From an uncultured Oscillospiraceae bacterium (GTDB lineage Bacteria > Bacillota > Clostridia > Oscillospirales > Oscillospiraceae): a stretch of DNA of 42,616 nt. Numbering within the stretch: the stretch's first letter is position 1; each line of letters begins with the position of its first letter. The notes under the pieces were generated by a model. The model ran no database searches. It had not been told where the DNA came from and saw nothing but the letters and a program-made list of their open reading frames with translations. Where the stretch lies: the NCBI GenBank assembly GCA_944385395.1, contig CALWXA010000056.1, positions 1-42,616 on the forward strand. The letters are read 5' to 3'. Below, in pieces: positions 15,605 to 23,632 of this stretch. The translations under genes and the position numbers were made by a program.

Positions 15605-15640
15605 GGAGCAGATCTATCCGGCAAAGGAGACGGTTTGTCT

Positions 15641-16192
15641 ATGCACGTTTGGGCACATCTGCGTACCGTGGGGCGGCACCGCCGGCTGGTGCGGCGCTAC
15701 TGCTTCCGGCTGGGGCTGTACGCCCAGGGCCTCACCCACGACCTCACCAAATACAGCCCCACGGAGCTGCTGCGCAGCGTCCGGTATTATCAGGGCTACC
15801 GCAGCCCCAACGACCAGGAGCGCCTGGAAAACGGCGTGAGCCTCTCCTGGCTGCACCACAAGGGCCGCAACCGCCATCACTTTGAATACTGGATCGACTA
15901 TTGCCTCAAGCCGGAAGGCGGCGTCTATATGGGCGGATGCAAGATGCCCATGAAATACGTGGCGGAGATGTTCTGCGACCGTATTGCCGCCTGTCGTGTC
16001 TATCAGGGTAATGCCTATACGGACGCTTCCCCCTATGACTACTATCAGCACTCCAAGGATCATATCCTGATCCATCCGGACACCGACGCCCTCATCGACC
16101 GCTGGCTTCTGCTGCTGAAGGAACAGGGAGAGGACGCCGCTTTCGCCCAAATCCGCAGCGAGCTGCGCCAAAACCGCCGTCAAAAGCGGTGA
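15641..16192 (+). CDS. DUF5662-like protein of unknown function
   Basis: A 183-residue soluble protein common in Firmicutes, without a known activity. ATG 15641 follows AAAGGAGA. Conserved polar motifs resemble metal ligands: 'GLTHDLTKYSPTE' (His-Asp pair), 'LHHKGRNRHHFEYWID' (four His), and 'MPMKYVAEMFCDRIAA'. I recognise these as the DUF5662 pattern from memory. An HD-like metal hydrolase fold would fit but is inference. It has its own promoter and is flanked by the TRAP terminator and the radical SAM promoter, so it stands alone. Confidence 0.75.
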   Translation: MHVWAHLRTVGRHRRLVRRYCFRLGLYAQGLTHDLTKYSPTELLRSVRYYQGYRSPNDQERLENGVSLSWLHHKGRNRHHFEYWIDYCLKPEGGVYMGGCKMPMKYVAEMFCDRIAACRVYQGNAYTDASPYDYYQHSKDHILIHPDTDALIDRWLLLLKEQGEDAAFAQIRSELRQNRRQKR

Positions 16193-16259
16193 TCATAACT
16201 TCTGCTCCCTTTTTTTGCCAGCTCGTTAATAAAAAAACAGTCTTTTTCGTACATATTCC

Positions 16260-16288
16260 TTGCATTTTCTTTTTCGTTGTTATACAAT
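16260..16288 (+). promoter_or_regulatory. Promoter of the radical SAM gene
   Basis: TTGCAT (16260-16265), 17 bases and TACAAT (16283-16288), about 40 bases before the ATG. Confidence 0.55.
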
Positions 16289-16327
16289 AATATTTGGACA
16301 CTTTATTGGAAAGCTGGAGAGATCGGA

Positions 16328-17215
16328 ATGAGCGTTCCCTACAAGACTCGGGAAGGCGGCGCCACGGTTACCGTGTTTGTACCGTATGACTGCGGCAACA
16401 ACTGCCCCTTCTGCATCAATAAAAAAGAATACGCTGACTGCAGCGGTTTTTCTCTGGAGAAAATTATTGAGAGCATCCGCACCATGGACGCCATCACGCC
16501 CCGGTGCGACTTTGTTTTTACCGGCGGTGAGCCCCTGGCGGATCTGGAATCCCTGCAGAAGATGCTGGATGTGATTCCCGCCACCCACAAAATCTATATC
16601 AACACCACTTTCCCGGTGCAGAAGCGGTATTCCGCCCAGGAAATGCTGGCCTTTACGGAGAAGAACAAGGATAAGATCACCTGCATGAACATTTCCCGTC
16701 ATCTGGTGAAGTACGTGGAGGAATCTCCGGACGAGGTGCTGGGCCAGATCGCCTGCCCCACCCGGATCAACTGCGTGCTGTATAAGAACTATCCCGCCAA
16801 CAAGCTGGTGGACTATGTGGAGCGGTTCCTGCCCTATGGCATCCCCATTCAGTTCCGCTACGACTATACCGAGACGACGCCGGAAAACCTGTACGAAGAG
16901 GACAGTGACAAGATCCTGCAGGATCTCAAGCGCCTGTTCACCTACAAGGGCCTGGACGGCTGCCGGATGCGCAACGGATTCCACTTTGAATACAAGGGCC
17001 TGCATATGACGTATCACAAGACCCTGCCCTACTCCACCATCGTGGAGACGGACAGCAACGGCGTCACCTATGAGATCCTGTATGACATCCTCATCAAGCA
17101 GACCGGCGAGATCCATTCGGACTGGACCGGCGTGGTGATGGATCTGGACCGCTACCACAATGCCGTCTACGAGCCGTATGACCTGAAGGTCATCAACGGC
17201 GTTGTGGATTTCTGA
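16328..17215 (+). CDS. Radical SAM enzyme, unassigned function
   Basis: A 295-residue [4Fe-4S]/S-adenosylmethionine enzyme. The cluster motif is Cys22-x3-Cys26-x2-Cys29 in 'DCGNNCPFC', and the SAM-binding 'GGEP' is at residues 66-69 ('FTGGEPLADLE'). No SPASM-type Cys-rich tail or second cluster motif is visible, which argues against the multi-cluster peptide-modifying enzymes. ATG 16328 is chosen because CTGGAGAGA precedes it and the upstream frame overlaps the promoter. It is a single-gene unit with its own promoter and terminator. I cannot name the substrate; no precursor peptide gene is visible nearby. Confidence 0.85.
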   Translation: MSVPYKTREGGATVTVFVPYDCGNNCPFCINKKEYADCSGFSLEKIIESIRTMDAITPRCDFVFTGGEPLADLESLQKMLDVIPATHKIYINTTFPVQKRYSAQEMLAFTEKNKDKITCMNISRHLVKYVEESPDEVLGQIACPTRINCVLYKNYPANKLVDYVERFLPYGIPIQFRYDYTETTPENLYEEDSDKILQDLKRLFTYKGLDGCRMRNGFHFEYKGLHMTYHKTLPYSTIVETDSNGVTYEILYDILIKQTGEIHSDWTGVVMDLDRYHNAVYEPYDLKVINGVVDF

Positions 17216-17223
17216 AACAACCG

Positions 17224-17260
17224 AAAACCCCTGAAGCTCACAGGCTTCAGGGGTTTTTCT
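17224..17260 (+). terminator. Intrinsic terminator after the radical SAM gene
   Basis: Stem 17224-17237 with 17244-17257 (core CCCCTGAAGC/GCTTCAGGGG), 6-base loop and a T-rich tail TTTTTCTTTTTC. The A-run on the left lets it also serve the minus-strand remnants. Confidence 0.92.
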
Positions 17261-17300
17261 TTTTCTGCCGGAGTACGGGCCGCTGTCGGCAGGCCGTCCC

Positions 17301-17758
17301 TCAGCTTTCGTTGGCAGGCAGATAGGACCTCCTGCGGCCAGTAGCATTACTGGTCTTTCCCGTCCGATTGGCCAGGATGACGCCCCAGACCACAGCCACC
17401 ATGCCCACCACCGTCTGCCAGCCATAGGAATCCTGCAGCACCACAATGCCGGCGATGACGCCGGTGACACAAATGATGCTGATCTGCAGCTGGGCTGCCT
17501 TCTCTTCCGGTATCCTGGCCACGGTGTAGTGGAAGGCTATATAGCACAGGCAGGAACCCACGGCGCCCAGATACAAAACGCTCCAGCCCGCTTCCGGTAC
17601 GGTGAAATAGGTGCTGTACCAGCCAAAACCTCCTGCCTGCAGCCCCGCTGCCGCATTGAAGACCACAGCACCCAACGCCGACTGGATCAGCGTCAGCTCC
17701 ATGGGCGAAAAATCCTTGGAACAGCGACTGGAGCCCAGTACGAAGATAGCGCCGCAAT
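17301..17758 (-). pseudogene. EamA/DMT-family exporter, C-terminal fragment
   Basis: The second EamA half of a drug/metabolite transporter of about 290-300 residues. About 150 residues remain, with four to five membrane segments and the motifs 'CSKDFSPMELTLIQSALGAVVFN', 'SVLYLGAVGSCLCYIAFHYTVARI' and 'EKAAQLQISIICVTGVIAGIVVL'. The N-terminal half is absent. Upstream, its frame runs into the 3' end of the GPH symporter remnant in another frame (junction about 17740-17770). There is no start codon with a ribosome site, so it is not expected to make a working transporter. Confidence 0.75.
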
Positions 17759-18690
17759 AGCCGCCATTTTTCTCTGCCGGATCTGGTCTACCTGCTCTTC
17801 GGACAGGGAATAGGTCAGGAAAATCAGGAACGCAATGGCAAAAGCGATGAGATACGAGGTAACATTCAGATGCCGCAGGCCTTCCAGAGTCTCTTCCGTC
17901 TTCTGCTGGTTGGGCACATACTTGATGGCCTTGATGGCAAAACCGCAGATGGCAGTACCCACACCGGAGCCGATCTTGGAGAAGAGGGTGTAGGAGGTCA
18001 TGGTCAGGGCTTCGGCGCGGATGCCGGTCTTTTCTTCGCCGTATTCCACGGAATCGGCAAACAGCGGGATCAGGCACACAGAATACATACCTGCCGCCAT
18101 GGTCAGCACCACCTGCATGGCCAGGAACACCGGAACGCTGGTATCCTTGGTGATGAGGCGGACGATCAGCGAGAACATGGAGATGGCCATAGCCAGCAGC
18201 GCCGTCTTTTTCTTGCCGAACTTCTTGATGATGGCACCGGTGGCCAGCACGGTGATGATGGAGGCAGCAAAGGAGATGGGCTGCACCACAGAGAACAGGT
18301 TGCCGTTGCCCATATAGTCCGTCAGGAAGTACAGCGTAGAGCCACCTACCACGCCGCCGCCAACCGCCACGAAGAAGTTGCCGATGGCGATCTTCATGCA
18401 GTGGGGATTGCCGAACACCGTCCGGATCTGGTCTACCAGCCGGATTTTCTTCTTATGGACAGCCAGCTGATCGTAGTCGATCTCCTTGCTGTTGAAGAAC
18501 AGGATCAGCATGCACACCACAAAGCCTGCACCGAAGACGATGGCGGTGCCCATATAGCCCACACCGGCCACCAGCTTCATGGAGACAGCGGAGACCACGA
18601 TGCCCAGCACCGTGTTGCCGATCATTCTGGCCTGGTTGAGCCGGACGCTGGGAAGCGTCCTGGGTCATCAGCGGCACCAGGGCCATCATG
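17759..18690 (-). pseudogene. GPH-family (MelB-like) sugar:cation symporter, truncated and frameshifted
   Basis: The C-terminal two thirds of a glycoside-pentoside-hexuronide:cation symporter (normally about 450 residues). It shows 'LNQARMIGNTVLGIVVS', the loop with 'PHCMKIAIGNFFVAVGGG', 'IIKKFGKKKTALLAMAISM', 'CLIPLFADSVEYGEEKTGIRAEALTMTSYTLFSKIGSG' and the C-terminal 'YSLSEEQVDQIRQ'. The first four membrane helices are missing. Upstream of 18645 the family-like 'LVPLMTQDASQR' continues in a different frame, consistent with a 2-base loss in a CG-rich spot. The gene is fused at its left to an M20 fragment and at its right to an EamA fragment. Confidence 0.75.
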
Positions 18691-19007
18691 GCCGCAAAGA
18701 GATTGTGTCCGCAGCCGTGACCATTGCGCTTTCCCTCACGGTCCCCCAGTCCCGGCAGCGCATCATACTCACTGAGCAGCCCGAATACCGGGCCGCCGGT
18801 ACCGTGCGCAAATACGGCCACAAAGCTGGTGGGATATCCGGCCACGCCCCGTTCTACGGAGAAACCCGCCCGGGCAAGAAGCTCGGTCAGATAGTTGGAG
18901 GAGCGGTACTCTTCCAGACTCAGCTCGGCATATTCCCAGATGGCATGGGCCGTCTCCCGCACCGTTTCCTGAATGCCAGCGCAGACCTCTTCAATGTACG
19001 CTTTCAT
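18691..19007 (-). pseudogene. M20-family amidohydrolase (AbgB-like), N-terminal fragment
   Basis: The first 105 residues or so of an M20 peptidase/aminoacyl hydrolase of the AbgB type (full length about 430-480). It includes 'ETAHAIWEYAELSLEEYRSS', 'FGLLSEYDALPGLGDR' and the metal motif 'NGHGCGHNLFAA'. After this the reading changes to symporter-like sequence (about 18690) and the catalytic remainder is gone. The start is ATG 19007, 2 bases after the D-aminoacylase stop, so it was the second gene of that operon. Confidence 0.78.
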
Positions 19008-19009
19008 CG

Positions 19010-20731
19010 TCAGATCTCCCTGTCACGCAGCAGCACCCGGCCGCTGCGTGCGCCGGTGAACTGTCCTTTTTCCACGGTCACCGCACCATTGACCAGCACA
19101 TAGTCAATGCCTTTGGGGAAACGCCGGGGCTCGGACACATCCTCGTTGGGGTCCAGCTTGCCCAGATCCAGAATCACAATATCGGCGAAGTTGCCCTCCT
19201 GCAGCACGCCGCGCCGGGAGATCCGGAACCGCTGGGCCGGCAGGCCTGTCATGGCATAGATGGAATCCTCCAGGCTGCTGCGCCGGTAATCCTTCAGGTA
19301 GCGCACCGCATAGGTGTAGGCGTTGTTGTGTGCCGTCATGCCCAGCGGCGGGGCAAAGCCCAGCTCCGAATCCTCATTGGCGGCGAAGCTGTCGGAGCAG
19401 GGGATGGCATGGTCGTAGTCAAAAAGCTCCCGCACTGCCAGCTTTGCATCTTCCTGAGGCGGACGGCCATATTTGATCTTGGTCATGGGATCGGCACGGA
19501 TCACCGCAATAAAGGTATCCTGATAGCTCATGCCGGTCTCTTCCATGATCTGCTGGAAGTTCTTGCCCACATAGCGGCTGTCCTGATGCTGTGTGATCAG
19601 GATAGCCTCTTCCACGCCGGGCAGAGCCTTTTCATTGGTAAAGTACCAGCGGGAGTCTGTCATTTCCCGCTTCATCATCTTCACGTAATCCGGGTCCTCC
19701 AGATTCCGCACCAGCTGCTCCGGGCTTCCCGCCGCCAGGTACCAGGGCCGCAGCAGATACATGAGATGGGAGAAAATGGCCCCGCCGCCGGTGACATTGG
19801 CGATGACGTCATAGGATACGTCTACCCCTTCCGCCAGTGCCTGGTCAAAGAGTTCCTGGATCTTGCGGGGATGCTCCTCATGCAGCACATGGGATACATT
19901 CACCCGCACACCTTGGCGGCTGATGTCCAGCGCCTCGGCGATGCCCCGCTCCTGATGGAAGCCGGGCTTGCCATCTACAAACATGGTGCGGCTGCGGACA
20001 TGGGAGGCATAGATCCCGTCAAAATCCTTCAGCTGCTCTGCCAGCTCCCGCACTTCCTCTTTGGAAGCAAAGGTACCGGGCAAATAGTCCAGACCGGTGG
20101 ACATACCGCCGATGCCGCTGGCCAGGATTTCCCGCAGCAGTCCCTTCATCTGCTCCACTTCTTCCGGGGTGGCCCGGCGGTTGCAGTCCTTGTCCATCAC
20201 CATCTTGCGCAGATTGTTGTGTCCTACCAGGGGATAGTAGTTGCAGGAAATGCCGCTTTTCCGGATTTCCTGGAAATATTCCGGGAAGGTCTCAAAGGAT
20301 ACATCCACGCCGTAGGCTTCCCGGTATTCCCGGATGGCCGTTTCCCGGTCCATGGACGGCGGTGTCTGGTCGTAATACAGGGGCCGGATGCTCTTGAGCT
20401 TGCCGAAATGCTGCGTGGCCATATCCCAGTTCTCCCGGGATACCGGCACCGGCGAGTCGCCGCAGTTTCCGCCCACAAAGGTGGTGACGCCCTGCATGAT
20501 GTTGGCTTTGTTTTCCGGGGCAAACAGCAGGTCCATATCTGCGTGGGAGTGGGGATCGATGAATCCCGGACAGACGATTTTGCCCTGTGCGTCAATCTCC
20601 ATCTCCGCTGCCGCTTCTATGTGTTCCGCAATTTTCACAATGGTGTCCCCGGCAATCTGAATGTCTCTGGTAAATGCTGCGCGCTTCGTTCCGTCAATGA
20701 TGGTTCCGTTGCGAATGATGATGTTCTTCAT
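19010..20731 (-). CDS. N-acyl-D-amino-acid deacylase (D-aminoacylase family)
   Basis: A 573-residue amidohydrolase-superfamily enzyme expected to remove the acyl group from N-acyl-D-amino acids in the cytosol. The start is ATG 20731; an in-frame TTG at 20755 is the alternative, and the ribosome site is weak for both. Motifs: 'CPGFIDPHSHADMDLL' (His61, His63), 'TTFVGGNCGDSPVPV' with the family Cys90, 'SHVRSRTMF', 'VNVSHVLHEEHP', 'SDSFAANED' (metal Asp) and the C-terminal 'EGNFADIVILD'. The downstream genes (M20, symporter, exporter) are broken, so this is the only intact gene of its former operon. The divergent neighbour is an XRE/TPR regulator. Confidence 0.9.
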   Translation of the reverse strand: MKNIIIRNGTIIDGTKRAAFTRDIQIAGDTIVKIAEHIEAAAEMEIDAQGKIVCPGFIDPHSHADMDLLFAPENKANIMQGVTTFVGGNCGDSPVPVSRENWDMATQHFGKLKSIRPLYYDQTPPSMDRETAIREYREAYGVDVSFETFPEYFQEIRKSGISCNYYPLVGHNNLRKMVMDKDCNRRATPEEVEQMKGLLREILASGIGGMSTGLDYLPGTFASKEEVRELAEQLKDFDGIYASHVRSRTMFVDGKPGFHQERGIAEALDISRQGVRVNVSHVLHEEHPRKIQELFDQALAEGVDVSYDVIANVTGGGAIFSHLMYLLRPWYLAAGSPEQLVRNLEDPDYVKMMKREMTDSRWYFTNEKALPGVEEAILITQHQDSRYVGKNFQQIMEETGMSYQDTFIAVIRADPMTKIKYGRPPQEDAKLAVRELFDYDHAIPCSDSFAANEDSELGFAPPLGMTAHNNAYTYAVRYLKDYRRSSLEDSIYAMTGLPAQRFRISRRGVLQEGNFADIVILDLGKLDPNEDVSEPRRFPKGIDYVLVNGAVTVEKGQFTGARSGRVLLRDREI

Positions 20732-20790
20732 AAGTCCACTTGCCCACCCTTCCAAAAGTTAAGCTATATTTACCTATGTTTCTTGCGATG

Positions 20791-20820
20791 ATAATACAAC
20801 TAAATATTCTTCTACGTCAA
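20791..20820 (-). promoter_or_regulatory. Promoter of the D-aminoacylase gene
   Basis: Minus strand: TTGACG (20815-20820), 18 bases, TATTAT (20791-20796). It faces away from the regulator promoter in the same AT-rich region. Confidence 0.55.
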
Positions 20821-20859
20821 GTGGTATAATCTTAAAAAAATTAAATTTTATTTAACTTG

Positions 20860-20888
20860 TTTACTTTCCCGTTTTATTGTTGTACAAT
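20860..20888 (+). promoter_or_regulatory. Promoter of the XRE/TPR regulator gene
   Basis: TTTACT (20860-20865), 17 bases and TACAAT (20883-20888), 25 bases before the ATG. Confidence 0.55.
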
Positions 20889-20913
20889 ATAACAAAAACC
20901 ATGTGAGGGGCTT

Positions 20914-22266
20914 ATGAAAAACACATTTGGTGCACAAATCCGGGCTTTGCGAAAGCAGGCTGGCATCACCCAGGAACAGTTGGCTTCCGGCATCATCACC
21001 AAGTCCATGTTAAGTCAAATTGAAAACGGGAACGCCGCACCGTCCTTAAAGACCCTTACTCAGCTGGCCGGACGGTTGGGCGTACCGGTCTCGCAGTTTA
21101 TGGCAGCGGAAGGTCAGCCTTCGCCCGACAGCGCTCTGGGGGCTGTTTTTTTCCGGCGGATCTGTGACGAGCTGGCCTCGGTGGATGCCATTTCGGCAAA
21201 TGACCGGGAAGGTGCCCGGCCGCTGCTGGATCAGATCGTCCAGGAGATCGGCCTGAATACCCAGGCACTGTCTTCGGCGGAGCTGCTGCGCAAGGCCGGC
21301 AGCTGCTATCTGGATATACCGGATTTTGAAGCGGCAAGCACCTGCTTTGCTGCCTGCCGCCGTCTGTATGAAACCAATAAGCTGTTTGTCCAGGCGGCCC
21401 AGGCGCATCTGGAAACCCGGCATTTATACATGGACCGGTACGATGTAGCCGGGAGCTTTGCCGTGCTGGATGAGGCCCAGGCCATCTATGCCCAGGCTCC
21501 CAATCCTGACATCTCCTTTGAAGTTGAGCTGCTGTACTACCGGGCCTGCTTCGCCCTGGCCTTTAACGCAGGTCCCATCTCCGCCATGCAGAGCCTTTCC
21601 CAGGCCCTGGAGCTCTCGTCCAAGGGGAACCTCATTTATTATGATGAGCTGCTGCGCATCAAGGCCCAGATATTCCTGGACAGCGGCAATTTTCAGGAAT
21701 TCGACCAGTGCATTCAGGATGCCCTGCTGTTTTCCAAGGTCTCTCACTCCCCCATCTATCCCCGGATCATCGCCATGCAGATCGCAGGGGAAAACAAGAA
21801 GGGCAACGGCAAGCAGGCATTGGAGCTGCTGGCGCAGCACCAGCAGCTGCTGACCAGTGACGATACCATGCCCGTCAACCGGCAGCGGAATCTGCGGCTG
21901 TTCCTGGCGGCAGAGGCAGCCACCGCCTACTATCTGGAAAAGGACTTTGCCCAGGCCCTCCGGGTCCTGGACGATGTGGATCTGCTGGGCTACCATCGGT
22001 ATCTGCAATACGGGCCGGACCTGGCCTTCTGGTGCGAGCGCAAGGCCCTCTATGGCCAGATCCTCACCGCCTCCGGGTCCCGGGAGGCAGGCATCGACAT
22101 CATCCGGCAGGCCTTGGCAAAGCTGCAGGAGCTGGGCGCTTTCCGGGAACAGGCCGCTACATACGAGCGGTTGTCGTCGGTCTATGAAAGCATCGGATGC
22201 TATCAGGAGTCCCTGGACTGCCTGCGCAAGGCCTCCCAGCTGTTCAAGTGTCCCCTCTATCATTAA
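20914..22266 (+). CDS. XRE-family regulator with C-terminal TPR-like helices
   Basis: A 450-residue DNA-binding protein. Residues 1-66 form the HTH ('GAQIRALRKQAGITQEQLASGIITKSMLSQIENGNAAPSLKTLTQLAGRLGVPVSQF'). The remaining roughly 380 residues are all helical, with tetratricopeptide-like pairs ('YLDIPDFEAASTCFAACRRLYE', 'YDVAGSFAVLDEAQAIYAQA', 'YESIGCYQESLDCLRKASQLF'). This layout resembles RRNPP-type peptide-sensing regulators and related XRE-TPR proteins. No short exported peptide gene is visible next to it. It lies divergent to the D-aminoacylase gene and ends at its own terminator, with an MFS gene behind, so it may control either. Confidence 0.88.
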   Translation: MKNTFGAQIRALRKQAGITQEQLASGIITKSMLSQIENGNAAPSLKTLTQLAGRLGVPVSQFMAAEGQPSPDSALGAVFFRRICDELASVDAISANDREGARPLLDQIVQEIGLNTQALSSAELLRKAGSCYLDIPDFEAASTCFAACRRLYETNKLFVQAAQAHLETRHLYMDRYDVAGSFAVLDEAQAIYAQAPNPDISFEVELLYYRACFALAFNAGPISAMQSLSQALELSSKGNLIYYDELLRIKAQIFLDSGNFQEFDQCIQDALLFSKVSHSPIYPRIIAMQIAGENKKGNGKQALELLAQHQQLLTSDDTMPVNRQRNLRLFLAAEAATAYYLEKDFAQALRVLDDVDLLGYHRYLQYGPDLAFWCERKALYGQILTASGSREAGIDIIRQALAKLQELGAFREQAATYERLSSVYESIGCYQESLDCLRKASQLFKCPLYH

Positions 22267-22270
22267 GCCC

Positions 22271-22300
22271 AACGCACGCCGGAAACCGGCGTGCGTTTTT
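22271..22300 (+). terminator. Intrinsic terminator after the XRE/TPR gene
   Basis: Stem AACGCACGCCGG (22271-22282), loop AAA, CCGGCGTGCGTT (22286-22297) and a T-run. Confidence 0.92.
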
Positions 22301-22319
22301 GTTTGCGCAGCGCTTTCCG

Positions 22320-22348
22320 TGGACAAATCACCGTCGGCAGGGTATAAT
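22320..22348 (+). promoter_or_regulatory. Promoter of the MFS gene
   Basis: TGGACA (22320-22325), 17 bases and TATAAT (22343-22348). Confidence 0.7.
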
Positions 22349-22376
22349 GGATCACACCATCGGAGGTGTTTTTCAC

Positions 22377-23561
22377 ATGTCCCTTACCCAAACGGCATCG
22401 TACCAGTCTACCATGCGGGTCTCGTTTCTGTCCTACATGGTGCAGGCTGTCATCAATCACTTTGCGCCGCTGCTGTTTCTCACCTGGCAGCGTTCCTTCG
22501 GCATCCCCCTGCATCAGATCACACTGCTGATCACCTGCAATTTCTGCATCCAGCTGCTGACGGATCTGGTGAGCCCCCGGATCGTGTCCCGACTGGGCAC
22601 AAGGGGGACCATGGTCTTTGCCCATCTCTGTGCTGCTGCCGGGCTCATGGGGCTCACCGTATTGCCGGGCATTCTCCCCTTCCCGGGACTGCTGCTCTCT
22701 ACCGGCATCTGCGCCGTAGGCGGCGGATTGCTGGAGGTGCTGGTAAGCCCCATTGTGGAGGCCTGTCCCACAGACCATAAGGAAAGCGCCATGAGCCTGC
22801 TGCACTCCTTCTACTGCTGGGGCTTCGTGATGGTGGTACTGGGCAGTACGGCGTTTTTCACTTTCTTCGGTATGGAGCGCTGGCCCATTCTGGCTGTTAT
22901 ATGGGCCCTCTTCACCCTGTGCAACGGCTGGGCCTGGACAAGAGTTCCCCTCTTTCCGCTGCCCGGCGGCCAGCAGGGACTGAATCTGGCACAGCTGGGA
23001 CGGCGGCCCCTGTTCTGGCTGCTGGTACTGCTGATGGTCTGCGCCGGCGCATCGGAGCAGGCGGTGAGCCAATGGTCCTCCGCCTTTGCCGAGGCAGGGC
23101 TCCAGGTGGACAAGGCGATGGGTGACCTGTGCGGACCCATGCTCTTTGCCCTGTGTATGGGCACCGCCCGGCTGCTGTACGGCAAGTGGGGTGAGCATCT
23201 GGCTCTGGGCAAAGCCATGGCCGGCAGTGCAGGGCTGTGTATCGTCAGTTATCTTCTGATGATCTTTTCCCCCTGGCCGGCGCTGGGCCTGGCGGGCTGC
23301 GGATTGTGCGGCTTTTCCGTGGGCATCCTGTGGCCCGGCACCTTCAGCATCGCTGCCCGTGCCATTCCCCAGGGCGGAACGGTGCTCTTTGCCATGCTGG
23401 CAGTAGGCGGCGATCTGGGCTGCACCCTGGGGCCCACGGTGGCGGGCATGACCTCCACCCTGATGCAGGATGACCTGCGGTGGGGATTGCTGGCGGCGGC
23501 CCTGTTTCCCATCGGGATGCTGGTGGGCAGTCTCCTGCTGCGGCGGCGCAGGATCGCATAG
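22377..23561 (+). CDS. Major facilitator superfamily transporter
   Basis: A 394-residue membrane protein with about 12 hydrophobic segments. ATG 22377 follows CGGAGGTG; an earlier in-frame ATG at 22347 overlaps the -10 box. Landmarks are 'FLSYMVQAVINHFAPLLFLTW', a loop with 'SRLGTRGTMV', 'LEVLVSPIVEACPTDHKESAMSLLHSFYCWG' (a fucose-permease-like helix 5 motif) and 'GFSVGILWPGTFSIAARAIPQGG'. It most resembles FucP/YfkF-like sugar or metabolite carriers, but the cargo is not assignable. It has its own promoter and terminator. Confidence 0.85.
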   Translation: MSLTQTASYQSTMRVSFLSYMVQAVINHFAPLLFLTWQRSFGIPLHQITLLITCNFCIQLLTDLVSPRIVSRLGTRGTMVFAHLCAAAGLMGLTVLPGILPFPGLLLSTGICAVGGGLLEVLVSPIVEACPTDHKESAMSLLHSFYCWGFVMVVLGSTAFFTFFGMERWPILAVIWALFTLCNGWAWTRVPLFPLPGGQQGLNLAQLGRRPLFWLLVLLMVCAGASEQAVSQWSSAFAEAGLQVDKAMGDLCGPMLFALCMGTARLLYGKWGEHLALGKAMAGSAGLCIVSYLLMIFSPWPALGLAGCGLCGFSVGILWPGTFSIAARAIPQGGTVLFAMLAVGGDLGCTLGPTVAGMTSTLMQDDLRWGLLAAALFPIGMLVGSLLLRRRRIA

Positions 23562-23584
23562 AGAGAAATCCAGAAGAAAACAAG

Positions 23585-23616
23585 AAAAAAGACGAGCCTT
23601 CCGGCTCGTCTTTTTT
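23585..23616. terminator. Bidirectional intrinsic terminator
   Basis: Stem GACGAGCC/GGCTCGTC with loop TTCC, flanked by A6 and T6. It serves the MFS gene (plus) and nfnB (minus). Confidence 0.93.
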
Positions 23617-23632
23617 CTCATGCTATGTAGGG

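Noticed and set aside
17301-19007. A deliberate multi-domain fusion protein
   Set aside because: The pieces are in different frames and each lacks essential parts, so fragments or an assembly artefact explain it better.
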